Shown piece by piece: positions 1-8,169 of a stretch of DNA of 33,589 bases. The notes under the pieces were generated by a model that was not told where the DNA came from, ran no database searches, and worked only from the letters and a program-made list of their open reading frames with translations. Position numbers and translations under genes: made by a program. Each line of letters begins with the position of its first letter. Positions within the stretch are counted from its first letter, which is position 1. This DNA comes from Candidatus Poribacteria bacterium (lineage in GTDB: Bacteria > Poribacteria > WGA-4E > UBA9662): assembly GCA_002709695.1 (NCBI GenBank), contig PAQF01000075.1, forward strand, positions 1 through 33,589. The letters run 5' to 3'.

Positions 1-394
1 CATTTGCATGAGGAAAGTTTGCATTTGGTGTATAGGTTAAATTGGGTGCTGTCCCCGATAGGTTTCCATTTTTGGGTTGGGTAACAACGGTATAGGTTAG
101 GGTATCGTTGTCAGCATCGGTAGCCGCAAGAGTAATTGCGATTGCGTTGTCTTCTGCAGTTTCTTTAGAGGAGTCGTTTGCCACAGGTATATCACTGACA
201 GGTGTCACAGTAATAGTGACAGTAGCGGTATTACTATCCCCAGTACCATCGTTGGTTTTGAAAGTAAAGGAATCGGTTCCATTGGCATTTGCATGAGGAA
301 AGTTTGCATTTGGTGTATAGGTTAAATTGGGTGCTGTCCCCGATAGGTTTCCATTTTTGGGTTGGGTAACAACGGTATAGGTTAGGGTATCGTT
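1..394. repeat. Two identical 109-bp direct repeats (1-109 and 286-394)
   Basis: Positions 1-109 and 286-394 read the same base for base, 285 bp apart, which is exactly 95 codons of the minus-strand repeat protein. Bases between the copies and the third repeat unit (about 540-690) are clearly diverged, so these two copies were duplicated or homogenised recently. Confidence 0.9.
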
Positions 395-1348
395 TTCTAC
401 ATCAGTAGCAGTTAGCATTATGTTATTATTGCCTGAATCTTCCAATGCCACCACAGATTGGTTATTAGCTAGCGGAGAGTCATTGACAAAGGTGACTGTA
501 ATTGTAATGGTAGCTGTGTTGCTGTAACTGATCCCATCATTGCTTTTGAAGGTGAAGGTATCTACCCCATTGACGTTAGTGCCGGGGAAGTCAGGGTGGG
601 GTGTGTAGCGCAGAGTAGGCGCAGTGCCTGATAAAGTTCCATGGACTGGGTTGGAGGTGATAGTGTAACTGAGGCTGTCATCGTTAACATCGTTAACAGG
701 TAGCGTAATCATGTTTTTGGTGGAATCCTCAGTTACGGTGATGTTACTGTTGCTGGCCACGGGGGGTGGGAAAGATCGGTCAAAGTATTTGTAGATTCTT
801 CCGCTATTTCCAACTGCCCAAAGGCTTGAGTCTTTATCATAAACTATGGCTTGGAGTCCATTTGACGTACCAGAGGTTTGTGTTGACCAACTGATACCAC
901 CGTTACTTGTGGTCAAGATGATGCCGTCTAGGCCAACTACCCAGCTATGTGTCTTTGACACAAATGTTATATGGTAGAATCGGGTTGGGACTCCAGATGC
1001 TTGTTGCAACCAGTTTGCGCCGCCATCATTTGTGGTGAGAATAGTTCCGCTATTTCCAACTGCCCATCCTTGTGTAGAGGAGACGAAGGTGACCCCGTAA
1101 AGCCGGTTAATGGTATTAGATGCTTGTTGTAACCAGTTTGCACCGCCATCATTTGTGGTGAGGATAGTTCCGTTGTCTCCTACTGCCCAGCCAAGATTTT
1201 TTGACGCAAATGTTGTGTCTTGAAAGTTTATCTGTGTATCTGCTTGGTAGGCTAATTCCCAATTTTGTCCGTAGGCAAGATTGGGAATTAGGAGACTTAT
1301 TATTGGGAATACTGCAATTATGAAATTTGCAAGTGGGTGTTTGAGCAA
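1..1348 (-). CDS. Secreted YCF48/BNR-like plus cadherin/Ig-like repeat protein (C-terminus outside window)
   Basis: The minus-strand frame stays open from a TTG at 1348 to the window edge, so the C-terminus is missing. The first 26 or so residues form a signal peptide (MLKHPLANFIIAVFPIISLL, then a polar cleavage region ending AYGQ). Next come three or four repeats of the YCF48/BNR beta-propeller type, for example GWAVGDNGTILTTNDGGANW. About 95-residue Ig/cadherin-like units follow, with recurring NDTLTYTVVTQP, GTAPNLTYTPN and DSFTFKTNDG segments ending in NTATVTITVT. Proteins of this design are exported and act in adhesion or at the cell surface; the ligand is unknown. TTG is chosen because no ATG precedes the signal peptide, an in-frame stop lies upstream, and a promoter sits just ahead. 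The Shine-Dalgarno sequence is weak (AGAG). Confidence 0.85.
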   Translation of the reverse strand, partial: MLKHPLANFIIAVFPIISLLIPNLAYGQNWELAYQADTQINFQDTTFASKNLGWAVGDNGTILTTNDGGANWLQQASNTINRLYGVTFVSSTQGWAVGNSGTILTTNDGGANWLQQASGVPTRFYHITFVSKTHSWVVGLDGIILTTSNGGISWSTQTSGTSNGLQAIVYDKDSSLWAVGNSGRIYKYFDRSFPPPVASNSNITVTEDSTKNMITLPVNDVNDDSLSYTITSNPVHGTLSGTAPTLRYTPHPDFPGTNVNGVDTFTFKSNDGISYSNTATITITVTFVNDSPLANNQSVVALEDSGNNNIMLTATDVENDTLTYTVVTQPKNGNLSGTAPNLTYTPNANFPHANANGTDSFTFKTNDGTGDSNTATVTITVTPVSDIPVANDSSKETAEDNAIAITLAATDADNDTLTYTVVTQPKNGNLSGTAPNLTYTPNANFPHAN

Positions 1349-1370
1349 GATATGATCTCTGTTGTTTCGA

Positions 1371-1399
1371 TTTATACCCAGAGGAGAAATTAATTGTAA
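1371..1399 (-). promoter_or_regulatory. Probable sigma70-type promoter of the repeat protein
   Basis: On the minus strand TTACAA (1399-1394) and TATAAA (1376-1371) are separated by 17 bp. Transcription would start near 1364, giving a leader of about 16 nt before the TTG at 1348. Seen by eye only. Confidence 0.4.
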
Positions 1400-1732
1400 T
1401 TTGTTTTAGTGACTTTAGCTGGGTTTTTTTGAACAGTAACCTGTGCCAGTTTATAGACCTATATACTTTATTTATTTCAGTTGATGCTGAACTTTAGATT
1501 TATACAAGCATTAACGATAAAACGTGAGTTTACGTTACGAGCCCCTTTGTGTAAAAACGAGTCTTAGCTTTAAGAAGAGTGTAGGTTTTCTGGAATCCTG
1601 ATTTACTGTAGTTTGCAAGTTGATTTTCAACTTGTGATCACCTTTGAGTGTTTGTTACTATAACCTGGGTTTGAAAATTAATAAAATAATACGGTATTAA
1701 TGAAATCATATTTGATTTGAAAGGATAATTTG
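1400..1732. other. Intergenic region between divergent genes, with a hairpin and possible promoter
   Basis: No gene is visible. CAAGTTG (1616-1622) and CAACTTG (1628-1634) form a perfect 7-bp hairpin with a 5-nt loop, a candidate operator. TTGAAA (1671-1676) and TATTAA (1695-1700), 18 bp apart, could be the promoter of the rightward oxidoreductase operon. TTGTGA (1632-1637) with TACTAT (1656-1661) is an alternative. Confidence 0.35.
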
Positions 1733-2791
1733 ATGATTGCAAAGATTGGCATTGGTGTTGTTAGTTTTGCACATGGTCATGTCAATGCCTACTGTAACCA
1801 GATGGTCAATTTTGATGATGTAAAACTTGTGACCTGCTGGGATGACAACCAAGAACGTGGGCAGGCAGCAGCCGATAAGTTTGATATGGCCTATTCACCA
1901 CACGTCGAAGATGTTATTCATCATCCGGAGGTTGAAGCAATAATTGTTACTTGTGAAACGAGTCGCCATGCTGAAATGGTGGTGGCAGGAGCAGAAGCAG
2001 GAAAAAATATCCTGTGTCAGAAACCGATGGCATTGACACTAGAAGATTGTGATCGAATGACCGAGGCAGTAGAGAAGGCTGGTGTGAAGTTTATGATGGC
2101 GCATCAGATGCGCCACGATCCTGCCAACTTGAAAATGAAGGAGATCGTTCAATCTGGCATACTAGGTAGAATTGGGCTTTTACGCCGTCGCCACTGTATT
2201 CCTGCTTTGTTCAATCAAGATTTTATTACTGGGTTTTCTAAATGGCATATAGATCCAGAAAAGAATATGGGTATGTTTATGGACGATGCAAGTCATGCCA
2301 CCGACTTTATTCACTGGATCTTGGGTAGACCTATTAGTGTGATGGCGGAAATCGATAATGTACTAACTGATGTTGCTCCAGACGATAGTGGAATTGCCAT
2401 TTACCGTTTTGAAGAAGGAACCATGTCGGTTTTGATCAATACCTCCGTTACTTTGGCTGGTGAGAACACGACAGAGATTTATGGAGACCAAGGAGTTGTA
2501 ATCCAAAACTACGGTGATGGTCCGTCAACCTCTTTACCTCGACCGGGTAACGCCATCGCGGTGAAACTGTATCAACGTGACCAGCAGGAGTGGCAGGATC
2601 TGGGAATCCCAATTCCAGATTCGCATGGTGAAAGAATTGCTGGAGTTCCACGTCCGTTTATTGATTGTATTAAAAATGATAGTAATCCTCTGGTCACCGG
2701 CGAGGATGGACGCCTGGCTGTTGAGATGATATTAGGGGCCTATCAATCGGCCGCAGAAGGAAAACGCATCCAATTTCCGTTGTCATCATAG
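1733..2791 (+). CDS. Gfo/Idh/MocA family NAD(P)-dependent oxidoreductase
   Basis: A protein of 352 residues with an N-terminal Rossmann fold (IGIGVVSFAHGHVNAY, a variant dinucleotide-binding loop) and a C-terminal alpha/beta substrate domain. This family oxidises or reduces sugars, inositols and related polyols in the cytoplasm; the substrate cannot be read from sequence. The usual EKP motif appears as CQKP (about residue 101), keeping the lysine but replacing the glutamate. The second signature is DDASHATDFIHW, which keeps the catalytic-site His and Asp. ATG at 1733 is preferred over the TTG three bases earlier because AAGGA at 1721-1725 is 7 nt upstream. It is first of an operon with a second such dehydrogenase and an MFS transporter, suggesting uptake and oxidation of a sugar-like compound. 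Confidence 0.9.
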   Translation: MIAKIGIGVVSFAHGHVNAYCNQMVNFDDVKLVTCWDDNQERGQAAADKFDMAYSPHVEDVIHHPEVEAIIVTCETSRHAEMVVAGAEAGKNILCQKPMALTLEDCDRMTEAVEKAGVKFMMAHQMRHDPANLKMKEIVQSGILGRIGLLRRRHCIPALFNQDFITGFSKWHIDPEKNMGMFMDDASHATDFIHWILGRPISVMAEIDNVLTDVAPDDSGIAIYRFEEGTMSVLINTSVTLAGENTTEIYGDQGVVIQNYGDGPSTSLPRPGNAIAVKLYQRDQQEWQDLGIPIPDSHGERIAGVPRPFIDCIKNDSNPLVTGEDGRLAVEMILGAYQSAAEGKRIQFPLSS

Positions 2792-2831
2792 ATAGCTTCT
2801 TAAAGTCAATTAATTGAAAGGTTAGTTTTTT

Positions 2832-3836
2832 ATGTCTGATCAGAAGGTTAAAGTGGGGATCACCGGGCTGGGTTTTGCCGGAGTTGAACATCTAAAAGGT
2901 TATCAGGAGTATAGTCGGTCGGAAGTTTTGGCAGTTTGTGATTTGAACCAGGAACGTGCCGAACAGGTGGCTGAAGAATATAATGTGCCGTTTGTTTATA
3001 CTGATCATCGCGAGATGTTGGCCAATGATGATATTAATGCCATTAGCGTTGGACTGCCGAATTTTTTGCATGCTCCAATGACTATTGATTCACTCAATGC
3101 AGGTAAACATGTGCTGTGTGAAAAACCTCCGGCGCGGAATGCGGAAGAAGCCATAGCAATGGCTAATGCAGCGAAGGCAAACAATCGGACATTAATGTAT
3201 GCGTTGGTGTTACGTTTTGGGGGTGATTCGTTGATGCTAAGAAAGATGGTAGATGATGGCGAGTTAGGAGAGATTTACTTTGGAAAGGCTGGTTATGTTC
3301 GTCGTCGTGGAATTCCAATTGGGGCTGGTGGTTGGTTCGTTGATAAATCGAAATCTGGTGGTGGTGGTTTGATTGATATAGGAGTACATGCGCTGGATCG
3401 TGTCTGGTGGTTGATGGGAAATCCAAAACCGGTTTCTGTATTGGGGGCAACATTTTCAAAGTTTCGCCATTTGGTGTCTGAAGAGATTAAGTATGATGTG
3501 GATGACTCGGCGTTTGCGCAGATCCGTTTTGAGAATGGAGCGACTTTAATGTTGGAAGCGACTTGGTCGTTAAACCTGCCTGGTGCTGGTTATCTCCAGA
3601 TAGCTGGCACGGAAGCGGGAGCTAAACTTGATCCGCTGACAATTTACAAAGATGACCAAGATGTCACCCCTGAAGTTCCATCAATTAATGGGTTTCGGGA
3701 AGAAGTGAAACACTTTGTTGATTGTATCCTTGATAATCAGATGCCTATTGCGTCGGCCGAACAGGGAGTTACACTCATGAAAATGTTGGATGCCATTTAT
3801 GAATCATCCGACAAGATGGGTGAAGTACGACTTTGA
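2832..3836 (+). CDS. Gfo/Idh/MocA family NAD(P)-dependent oxidoreductase
   Basis: A 334-residue cytoplasmic dehydrogenase with a standard Rossmann start (VGITGLGFAGVEHLKGY), CEKP at about residue 97 and the full GGGGLIDIGVHALD signature with catalytic-site His and Asp. It is a more canonical family member than the gene 40 bp upstream. The two are clearly paralogous but diverged, so they probably act on successive intermediates or different sugars. ATG at 2832 is preceded by GAAAGG about 10 nt away. It sits in the same operon as the MFS transporter that follows 34 bp downstream. Substrate is unknown. Confidence 0.92.
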   Translation: MSDQKVKVGITGLGFAGVEHLKGYQEYSRSEVLAVCDLNQERAEQVAEEYNVPFVYTDHREMLANDDINAISVGLPNFLHAPMTIDSLNAGKHVLCEKPPARNAEEAIAMANAAKANNRTLMYALVLRFGGDSLMLRKMVDDGELGEIYFGKAGYVRRRGIPIGAGGWFVDKSKSGGGGLIDIGVHALDRVWWLMGNPKPVSVLGATFSKFRHLVSEEIKYDVDDSAFAQIRFENGATLMLEATWSLNLPGAGYLQIAGTEAGAKLDPLTIYKDDQDVTPEVPSINGFREEVKHFVDCILDNQMPIASAEQGVTLMKMLDAIYESSDKMGEVRL

Positions 3837-3870
3837 ACTTGCTAGGATTTCTAACAAGTGAAAAGTTAAG

Positions 3871-5046
3871 ATGAGGGAAAATAAACTACATAGCATCTCT
3901 GATATCTTGAGGGTTGTTTTTCCTTTGGTACTGGTGATATTTTTCACTTTCCTCGCTCGAGTAATCTTTTCACCTCTTCTGGTGCCGATGGAGGTCGATC
4001 TACACCTTTCTCATACTTCGGCTGGAAGTTTGTTTTTCTTTATTTCTCTCGGGTACGCTCCTACGATGCTTTGTTCTGGCTTTGTTTCTGGTAGGATAAC
4101 TCACTATGGGGCTATTTTGCTTTCTGCCACCATTTGTGGGTTAGCTCTTTTGCTGATTTCCTTCAACTCAAGGCTCGTTGGACTTCAATTTGGGATGTTT
4201 ATTTTAGGTGTAGGAGCTGGTTTGTATTTCCCCTCGGGAATGGCTACACTCACTCATTTGGTGGAAAAAGAGCATTGGGGGAAAGCAATTGCTTTTCATG
4301 AGGCTGGCCCAAATTTAGGTTTTGTTTTGGCTCCTATCGTTGCTGAGCTTGGACTAAGTTTTTCCTCTTGGAGAGGGATTGTAGTTAGTTTGGGATTTGC
4401 ATGCTTAGTAGTAGCTGCTATCTTTGCCTTATTTGGGACAGGAGGTAGGTTTCTGGGTGAACCACCACGTTTTGCCAATGTCAAACTGGTTTGTTCTCGA
4501 CCATCGTTTTGGGTGATAGCTATTATGTTAAGTTTTGTGGCTGCTGCAAGTATGGGGGTCTACTCGATTTTGCCTGTCTACCTAATTAGCGAGCGGAATA
4601 TGGATCCAACATTGGTTAATACTGTTATAGGACTTTCTCGTTTGTCAGGTTTCTTTTCCCTGTTTTTTGCTGGTTGGCTAGCCGACCGTTTTGGAGTGGA
4701 ATTGGTAATGGGATGCATTTACTTGGCGTCTGGGTTTCTAACCATGTTGCTTGGTTTTGCTTCCAATGGATGGTTAATCTTCACTGTCTTTCTTCAACCA
4801 ATGGTGGCAACTTCTTTTTTTCCTGTCTCAGTACTAGCTTTAGCAAATACCGAATCATCCCATACTAGAGATGTTGCGATATCATTAATGGTTCCATTTG
4901 TTTATTTATTTGCTGGTGGAATTGTTCCTGCAAGCATGAGTGCTGTGGGGGAATATTACAAGTTTGACATTGGCCTTATGTTGATGGGGGTGTTTATATT
5001 GCTCAGCTTATTACCTTTGATGTTTTTACGTGTTCGATTGTCTTAA
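3871..5046 (+). CDS. Major facilitator superfamily transporter
   Basis: A 391-residue very hydrophobic protein with about twelve membrane segments in two halves. The first half starts at VVFPLVLVIFFTFLARVIFS and the second after a loop near residue 210. GWLADRFGVELVMG (about residue 268) is the loop 8-9 counterpart of the MFS signature; the loop 2-3 region (GFVSGRITHYGAILLS) is degenerate. It should import or export a small solute across the inner membrane. Its place behind two sugar-type dehydrogenases makes the substrate of those enzymes the likely cargo (inference). The ribosome-binding site before the ATG is poor, so translation may depend on the upstream gene. No convincing terminator is visible after the stop. 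Confidence 0.88.
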   Translation: MRENKLHSISDILRVVFPLVLVIFFTFLARVIFSPLLVPMEVDLHLSHTSAGSLFFFISLGYAPTMLCSGFVSGRITHYGAILLSATICGLALLLISFNSRLVGLQFGMFILGVGAGLYFPSGMATLTHLVEKEHWGKAIAFHEAGPNLGFVLAPIVAELGLSFSSWRGIVVSLGFACLVVAAIFALFGTGGRFLGEPPRFANVKLVCSRPSFWVIAIMLSFVAAASMGVYSILPVYLISERNMDPTLVNTVIGLSRLSGFFSLFFAGWLADRFGVELVMGCIYLASGFLTMLLGFASNGWLIFTVFLQPMVATSFFPVSVLALANTESSHTRDVAISLMVPFVYLFAGGIVPASMSAVGEYYKFDIGLMLMGVFILLSLLPLMFLRVRLS

Positions 5047-5855
5047 TCTATCAGGGAGTTTAGAGCTTTCGATTTTCTGTCGAATGAATATATTATTTTA
5101 AATGAATAAAAATACAATGTTCAGTGGCTTATTGTTTTTAGGATGGCCGAGCTTTTATTTTTTTGATTGAATATATCGTTCTAGAGTTAGTTTAACCCCG
5201 TTGAAATACCTCAGATCAATCTCCAATTCAATGTTGGTCGAGTAGCCTAATTAGGATACCAGAGCGTATCTTCACCTTCTCATTTCAACACTAATCTGGT
5301 ATTGATGTTGGTGTCGTAAAGTCCAAATTTGTTTTCCTCGTGTTCCTACCAAAATGTTCCGTTGTACTAGATGTTGATATAAGCAAATCTAAGGCTGATG
5401 TTTGATTGTCAAAATCATCTAAGTGACTTAATGAGTTATTGAACAAAAAGTAAGAATTTGGTGGGATGGCTCGCGTGTTTTTGGGTATAAACTTCAATGT
5501 GATCTTGATCTGGTTAGGCATTTACTTCTGTGGTTATCGTGTGTGATTTTTATTTTAGCTGAAGTTCTGATGGATCCTTTCCAGAATTCTTGCTGCTTTT
5601 TGGCCTAAAGAAGTGGATGGACCAGTAGTGTTCTTTCTTGCACCTTGGCACGGCCTAGATAAATGGGGGGATTCCCGCGACGGAGATCTTGGCAAATTGT
5701 CATTGTTGCAGGGCCACTGATCGTTTTCAGTACCTCTAAAATAGGTAGGCTTTCTTTGTCCTTTTTATCATAGATCACACATTGCACAGTGCAATCCTGT
5801 AACCCTCGGAAATAAATAGGCGGAGCCGCGACGAGTAGAACACTTTATCTCTCGA
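5047..5855. other. Gene-poor, apparently decayed intergenic region
   Basis: About 800 bp with no intact gene. The only coding trace on the plus strand is the IS110-like fragment listed separately. A 60-codon minus-strand frame (5605-5787) has protein-like composition near its end (GNPPIYLGRAKVQERTLLVH) but no recognisable family or ribosome-binding site. The stretch continues into the broken LamG gene and may be a graveyard of old insertions. Confidence 0.5.
5364..5545 (+). pseudogene. Possible remnant of an IS110-type transposase N-terminus
   Basis: One plus-strand frame reads LDVDISKSKADV followed by stops at short intervals, then LNELLNKK and, further on, GIYFCGYRV. The first segment resembles the start of IS110-family DEDD transposases (G-[IL]-D-[VI]-S-K-x-K-x-D-V), and the last could be the worn ATGIY...GY-V region. 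At least three stops interrupt it, so nothing functional remains. The resemblance is short and may be chance. Confidence 0.3.
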
Positions 5856-5893
5856 TGGCAATAAAATTGCTATAGTATGTAATTTTATTGCCA
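5856..5893. repeat. Perfect 13-bp inverted repeat with 12-nt spacer
   Basis: TGGCAATAAAATT (5856-5868) and its exact complement AATTTTATTGCCA (5881-5893) flank GCTATAGTATGT. The spacer holds a -10-like TATAGT. It lies 74 bp ahead of the start of the LamG pseudogene, so an operator around a promoter is possible. A terminator is less likely because no T-tract follows, and a mobile-element end is a third option. Confidence 0.7.
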
Positions 5894-5966
5894 AAGGTAA
5901 TCTTGCACTTAATTGTTTAACAAGTCCGACAATTAGATAACAAATTAATGCAGGGAGAAGTGCCAC

Positions 5967-6755
5967 ATGTACAAACTGTCTCTTATAAACTTTATGATCT
6001 TTTTGTTGATGGTATATTACTTCATTGGTAGCATATGACGAAATCAACGCTGCTGATAAAAAACTGGAGATGATTTGGAAATTTGACGAAGGGGAAGGGG
6101 ATGTTGCTAAAGAAGCAAATAAAACTGGAAATGATGGGGAGTTTACAGGTGCTGGTAAAGACAAAATTAAATGGGTAGAAGGCATAACTGAGAAAGCACT
6201 TGAATTCAGCGGCAAAGTAGGAGAGGGACAATGGGTTGAAGTTCCGCACTCAGATGACATGGATATTCGTGATGCAATTACAATGGAAGCATGGGTTTAT
6301 CCAACGACAATTGATGGAGAAAAGCGGACGATTATTACCAAAGCTGCCTATTATCTGCAAATTGAACATACCTCACAAGTTGCCACCTATTTTTACGAGG
6401 TTATTCCGCCTGGTTATCATTTGTCTAATGGAAGAGTGAATGAAAATGAATGGTCACATGTGGCTGTCACCTATAATGGTCAAGAGATCAAGTTTTATAT
6501 TAATGGTAAAGAGGATTCAAAGGTTATTAAAGCAAAAGGGAAAATTAAGTCTCAGGTTAGTTGGGGGTACACTTTGGTGGAGAGCGGGATGGATGTTGTC
6601 CGAGGTACTTTCAGGGCACTATTGATGAGATTAAGATTTCCAATTATGCCAAGACCAGAGATGAAATCCTGAAATCGATGAAAGATGCCGCCTCTATCTT
6701 CCCTCAGGCCAAACTTTCTCTGGTATGGGGAGCCATAAAACGGATTAAATATTAA
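5967..6755 (+). pseudogene. Secreted LamG-domain protein broken by two frameshifts
   Basis: Three pieces in two frames make one LamG protein. ATG at 5967, preceded by GGGAG, encodes a signal peptide (MYKLSLINFMIFLLMVYYFI) that ends in a stop at about 6036. The mature part continues in the next frame from about 6025: IWKFDEGEGDVAKE, then VEGITEKALEFSGKVGEGQW, MEAWVYPTTIDGEKRTI and EWSHVAVTYNGQEIKFYING. Near 6555-6565, at a run of five Gs, the frame shifts back to that of the signal peptide: YFQGTIDEIKISNYAKTRDE and a C-terminal AKLSLVWGAIK. The LamG fold is a concanavalin-like sandwich used for binding glycans. The two shifts compensate, so either the gene is decayed or the assembly has errors at two places. 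Confidence 0.8.
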
Positions 6756-7077
6756 CAGTATAACATCAGTTTAATAAATCAAACTCCAATCTGTTTCATA
6801 TTGTGATTTTCCCCATTATTACTGAAATACATTAAATATTCTTCTGGAAAATGAAACAGATTGACTTGCTTCTAACCAAGGCAAATGCGTCATGTCAAAG
6901 TGACTAGGGGTTTTCTCAAGACGTATCTATTTTGCTTTTTAAAAACAAATATCTTTTGCGATCTAAAATCACATCAACTTTACCTCTGAATTATCTTTTC
7001 GATAATCAGGGTTTGATTTAAGTCTTAACTTAAATGCAGAATAGACAACCATCGGTGAATATAAGACCAATTGGGGC
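6756..7077. other. Intergenic region with a spaced 13-bp inverted repeat
   Basis: No gene is visible. CAATCTGTTTCAT (6787-6799) and its exact complement ATGAAACAGATTG (6851-6863) are 51 bp apart. Such a long spacer suits small mobile-element ends or paired protein sites better than a simple terminator. The remaining sequence is AT-rich and shows nothing I recognise. Confidence 0.45.
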
Positions 7078-7262
7078 TTACCTCTCAATAAATGGGAAGT
7101 TAGCGTGGCCAATTTTGTGCTGAGTATCAACCACATAGACGAATAGGCGGTACTTGCCGGGCTGGCTGGTTGGGAACCTTGAATTTTAGCGTGCCATTTG
7201 TGCCTATCTTAACGATCGAACCTTCGGCTTCAGGTGGGATCTCCTCTATATTTAAGGTCTCA
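7078..7262 (-). pseudogene. C-terminal fragment of a secreted protein, frameshifted
   Basis: On the minus strand, HETLNIEEIPPEAEGS and a run ending LKFKVPNQPA read in one frame. After a shift near 7155 the next frame gives GKYRLFVYVVDTQHKIGHAN and FPFIER before a stop at 7080-7078. The G-x-YRLFVYV-D...A-x-x-PF pattern is the final beta-strand pair seen in many secreted hydrolases and beta-sandwich proteins. No start or upstream part exists, because the DUF481 gene occupies the sequence upstream. It is most simply a leftover of a deleted gene. Confidence 0.5.
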
Positions 7263-7265
7263 TGC

Positions 7266-8045
7266 TCAAAATGATAAACTCAGGCCGTTGGTGATTTCTA
7301 AGTCGTGTTTGGTGATACTAGTAGGAGGTTGGCTGTCATAACGGAGATTTAGTCTGGTTGTAACCCGGATTTGATTTGTTATGCGAAAGCTAATATCACC
7401 TTCGATGAGGATTCGAAAATCTTCCTTATGGCTCGGATCGATCTGAAAGTAACCTGTTGTGGCTGAGGATATCCGATCATCGATCTGCCAGATAATGGTG
7501 GCATAATTCGTCGATCTCATAATATCAGAATGGATTTGGCCTAACTTGGTATCATCAATTAGCTCGTTCTCCCACATAGTTCCGATACCAGTATATAACT
7601 GGATTCGTGAAGGATCACCAAGTGAGAAGAAAGCTATCCGTAATCCTCCTCCCGCAAGATTTCGGTCCTTCAATAAAATCGACTCGCTGAATTGTTTTTG
7701 GACGAACGATTCAAACATGAAAGTGTGTGTGATATGTCGGATTCCACGGAAGTGAAACATCCCTTTGTTGATGAATGCTTGGTTATCTTTTCTTATAAAT
7801 TGAAGGTTTCCGACACTGAAAATATGGTAATTCTTCATGATGTAGTCAGAGCGAACTCGTGTCAAAAGCGTCCGCATATCTGTATTACCTGAGTAATAGG
7901 AAAAACTAAGTTTGACATTGTTATAGAATCCTTCGTTTTGGTTCAGCTTGCCGATGGTTTCTGCTGTGAAAACATTGACCTGGGCTAATGTGGGTTTTAG
8001 CAATAAAAGTAGCAATGTGAGAAATAAACAAAGCTTTTTGATCAT
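7266..8045 (-). CDS. DUF481-type outer-membrane beta-barrel protein
   Basis: 259 residues: a signal peptide (MIKKLCLFLTLLLLLLKPTLA), then alternating short beta strands typical of an outer-membrane barrel. LSFSYYSGNTDMRTLLTRVR is the hallmark of DUF481/YdiY-like proteins, which carry a G-N-T-D-x-x-x-L motif in the first strands. The sequence ends ITNGLSLSF with a terminal aromatic residue, as barrels recognised by the BAM complex do. Function within the family is unknown. It lies 124 bp downstream of a Gfo/Idh/MocA gene on the same strand and may be cotranscribed, although the gap could hold its own promoter. Confidence 0.8.
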   Translation of the reverse strand: MIKKLCLFLTLLLLLLKPTLAQVNVFTAETIGKLNQNEGFYNNVKLSFSYYSGNTDMRTLLTRVRSDYIMKNYHIFSVGNLQFIRKDNQAFINKGMFHFRGIRHITHTFMFESFVQKQFSESILLKDRNLAGGGLRIAFFSLGDPSRIQLYTGIGTMWENELIDDTKLGQIHSDIMRSTNYATIIWQIDDRISSATTGYFQIDPSHKEDFRILIEGDISFRITNQIRVTTRLNLRYDSQPPTSITKHDLEITNGLSLSF

Positions 8046-8169
8046 GATGGGTCTTTATTAGGTCAACCCCTTGTTTTTAAGTAGATCTGAAGGATTATAT
8101 GAGGGTACTAGGTTCCTAATTTTTAAAAACAAAACGAAGGGTCGTAAGCTTTCCCTATACCAAGGCCAA

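Noticed and set aside
1-394. Repeats as a possible CRISPR array
   Set aside because: The unit is 285 bp and codes for a continuous protein repeat; there are no short repeats with unique spacers. No CRISPR array is seen anywhere in the window.
5605-5787. 60-codon minus-strand frame
   Set aside because: Some protein-like composition, but no start signal, no family, and it lies in decayed sequence; could be part of another remnant.
5775-6260. 161-codon minus-strand frame over the LamG pseudogene
   Set aside because: It is antisense to clear LamG coding sequence and has Ser/Pro/Leu-rich shadow composition.
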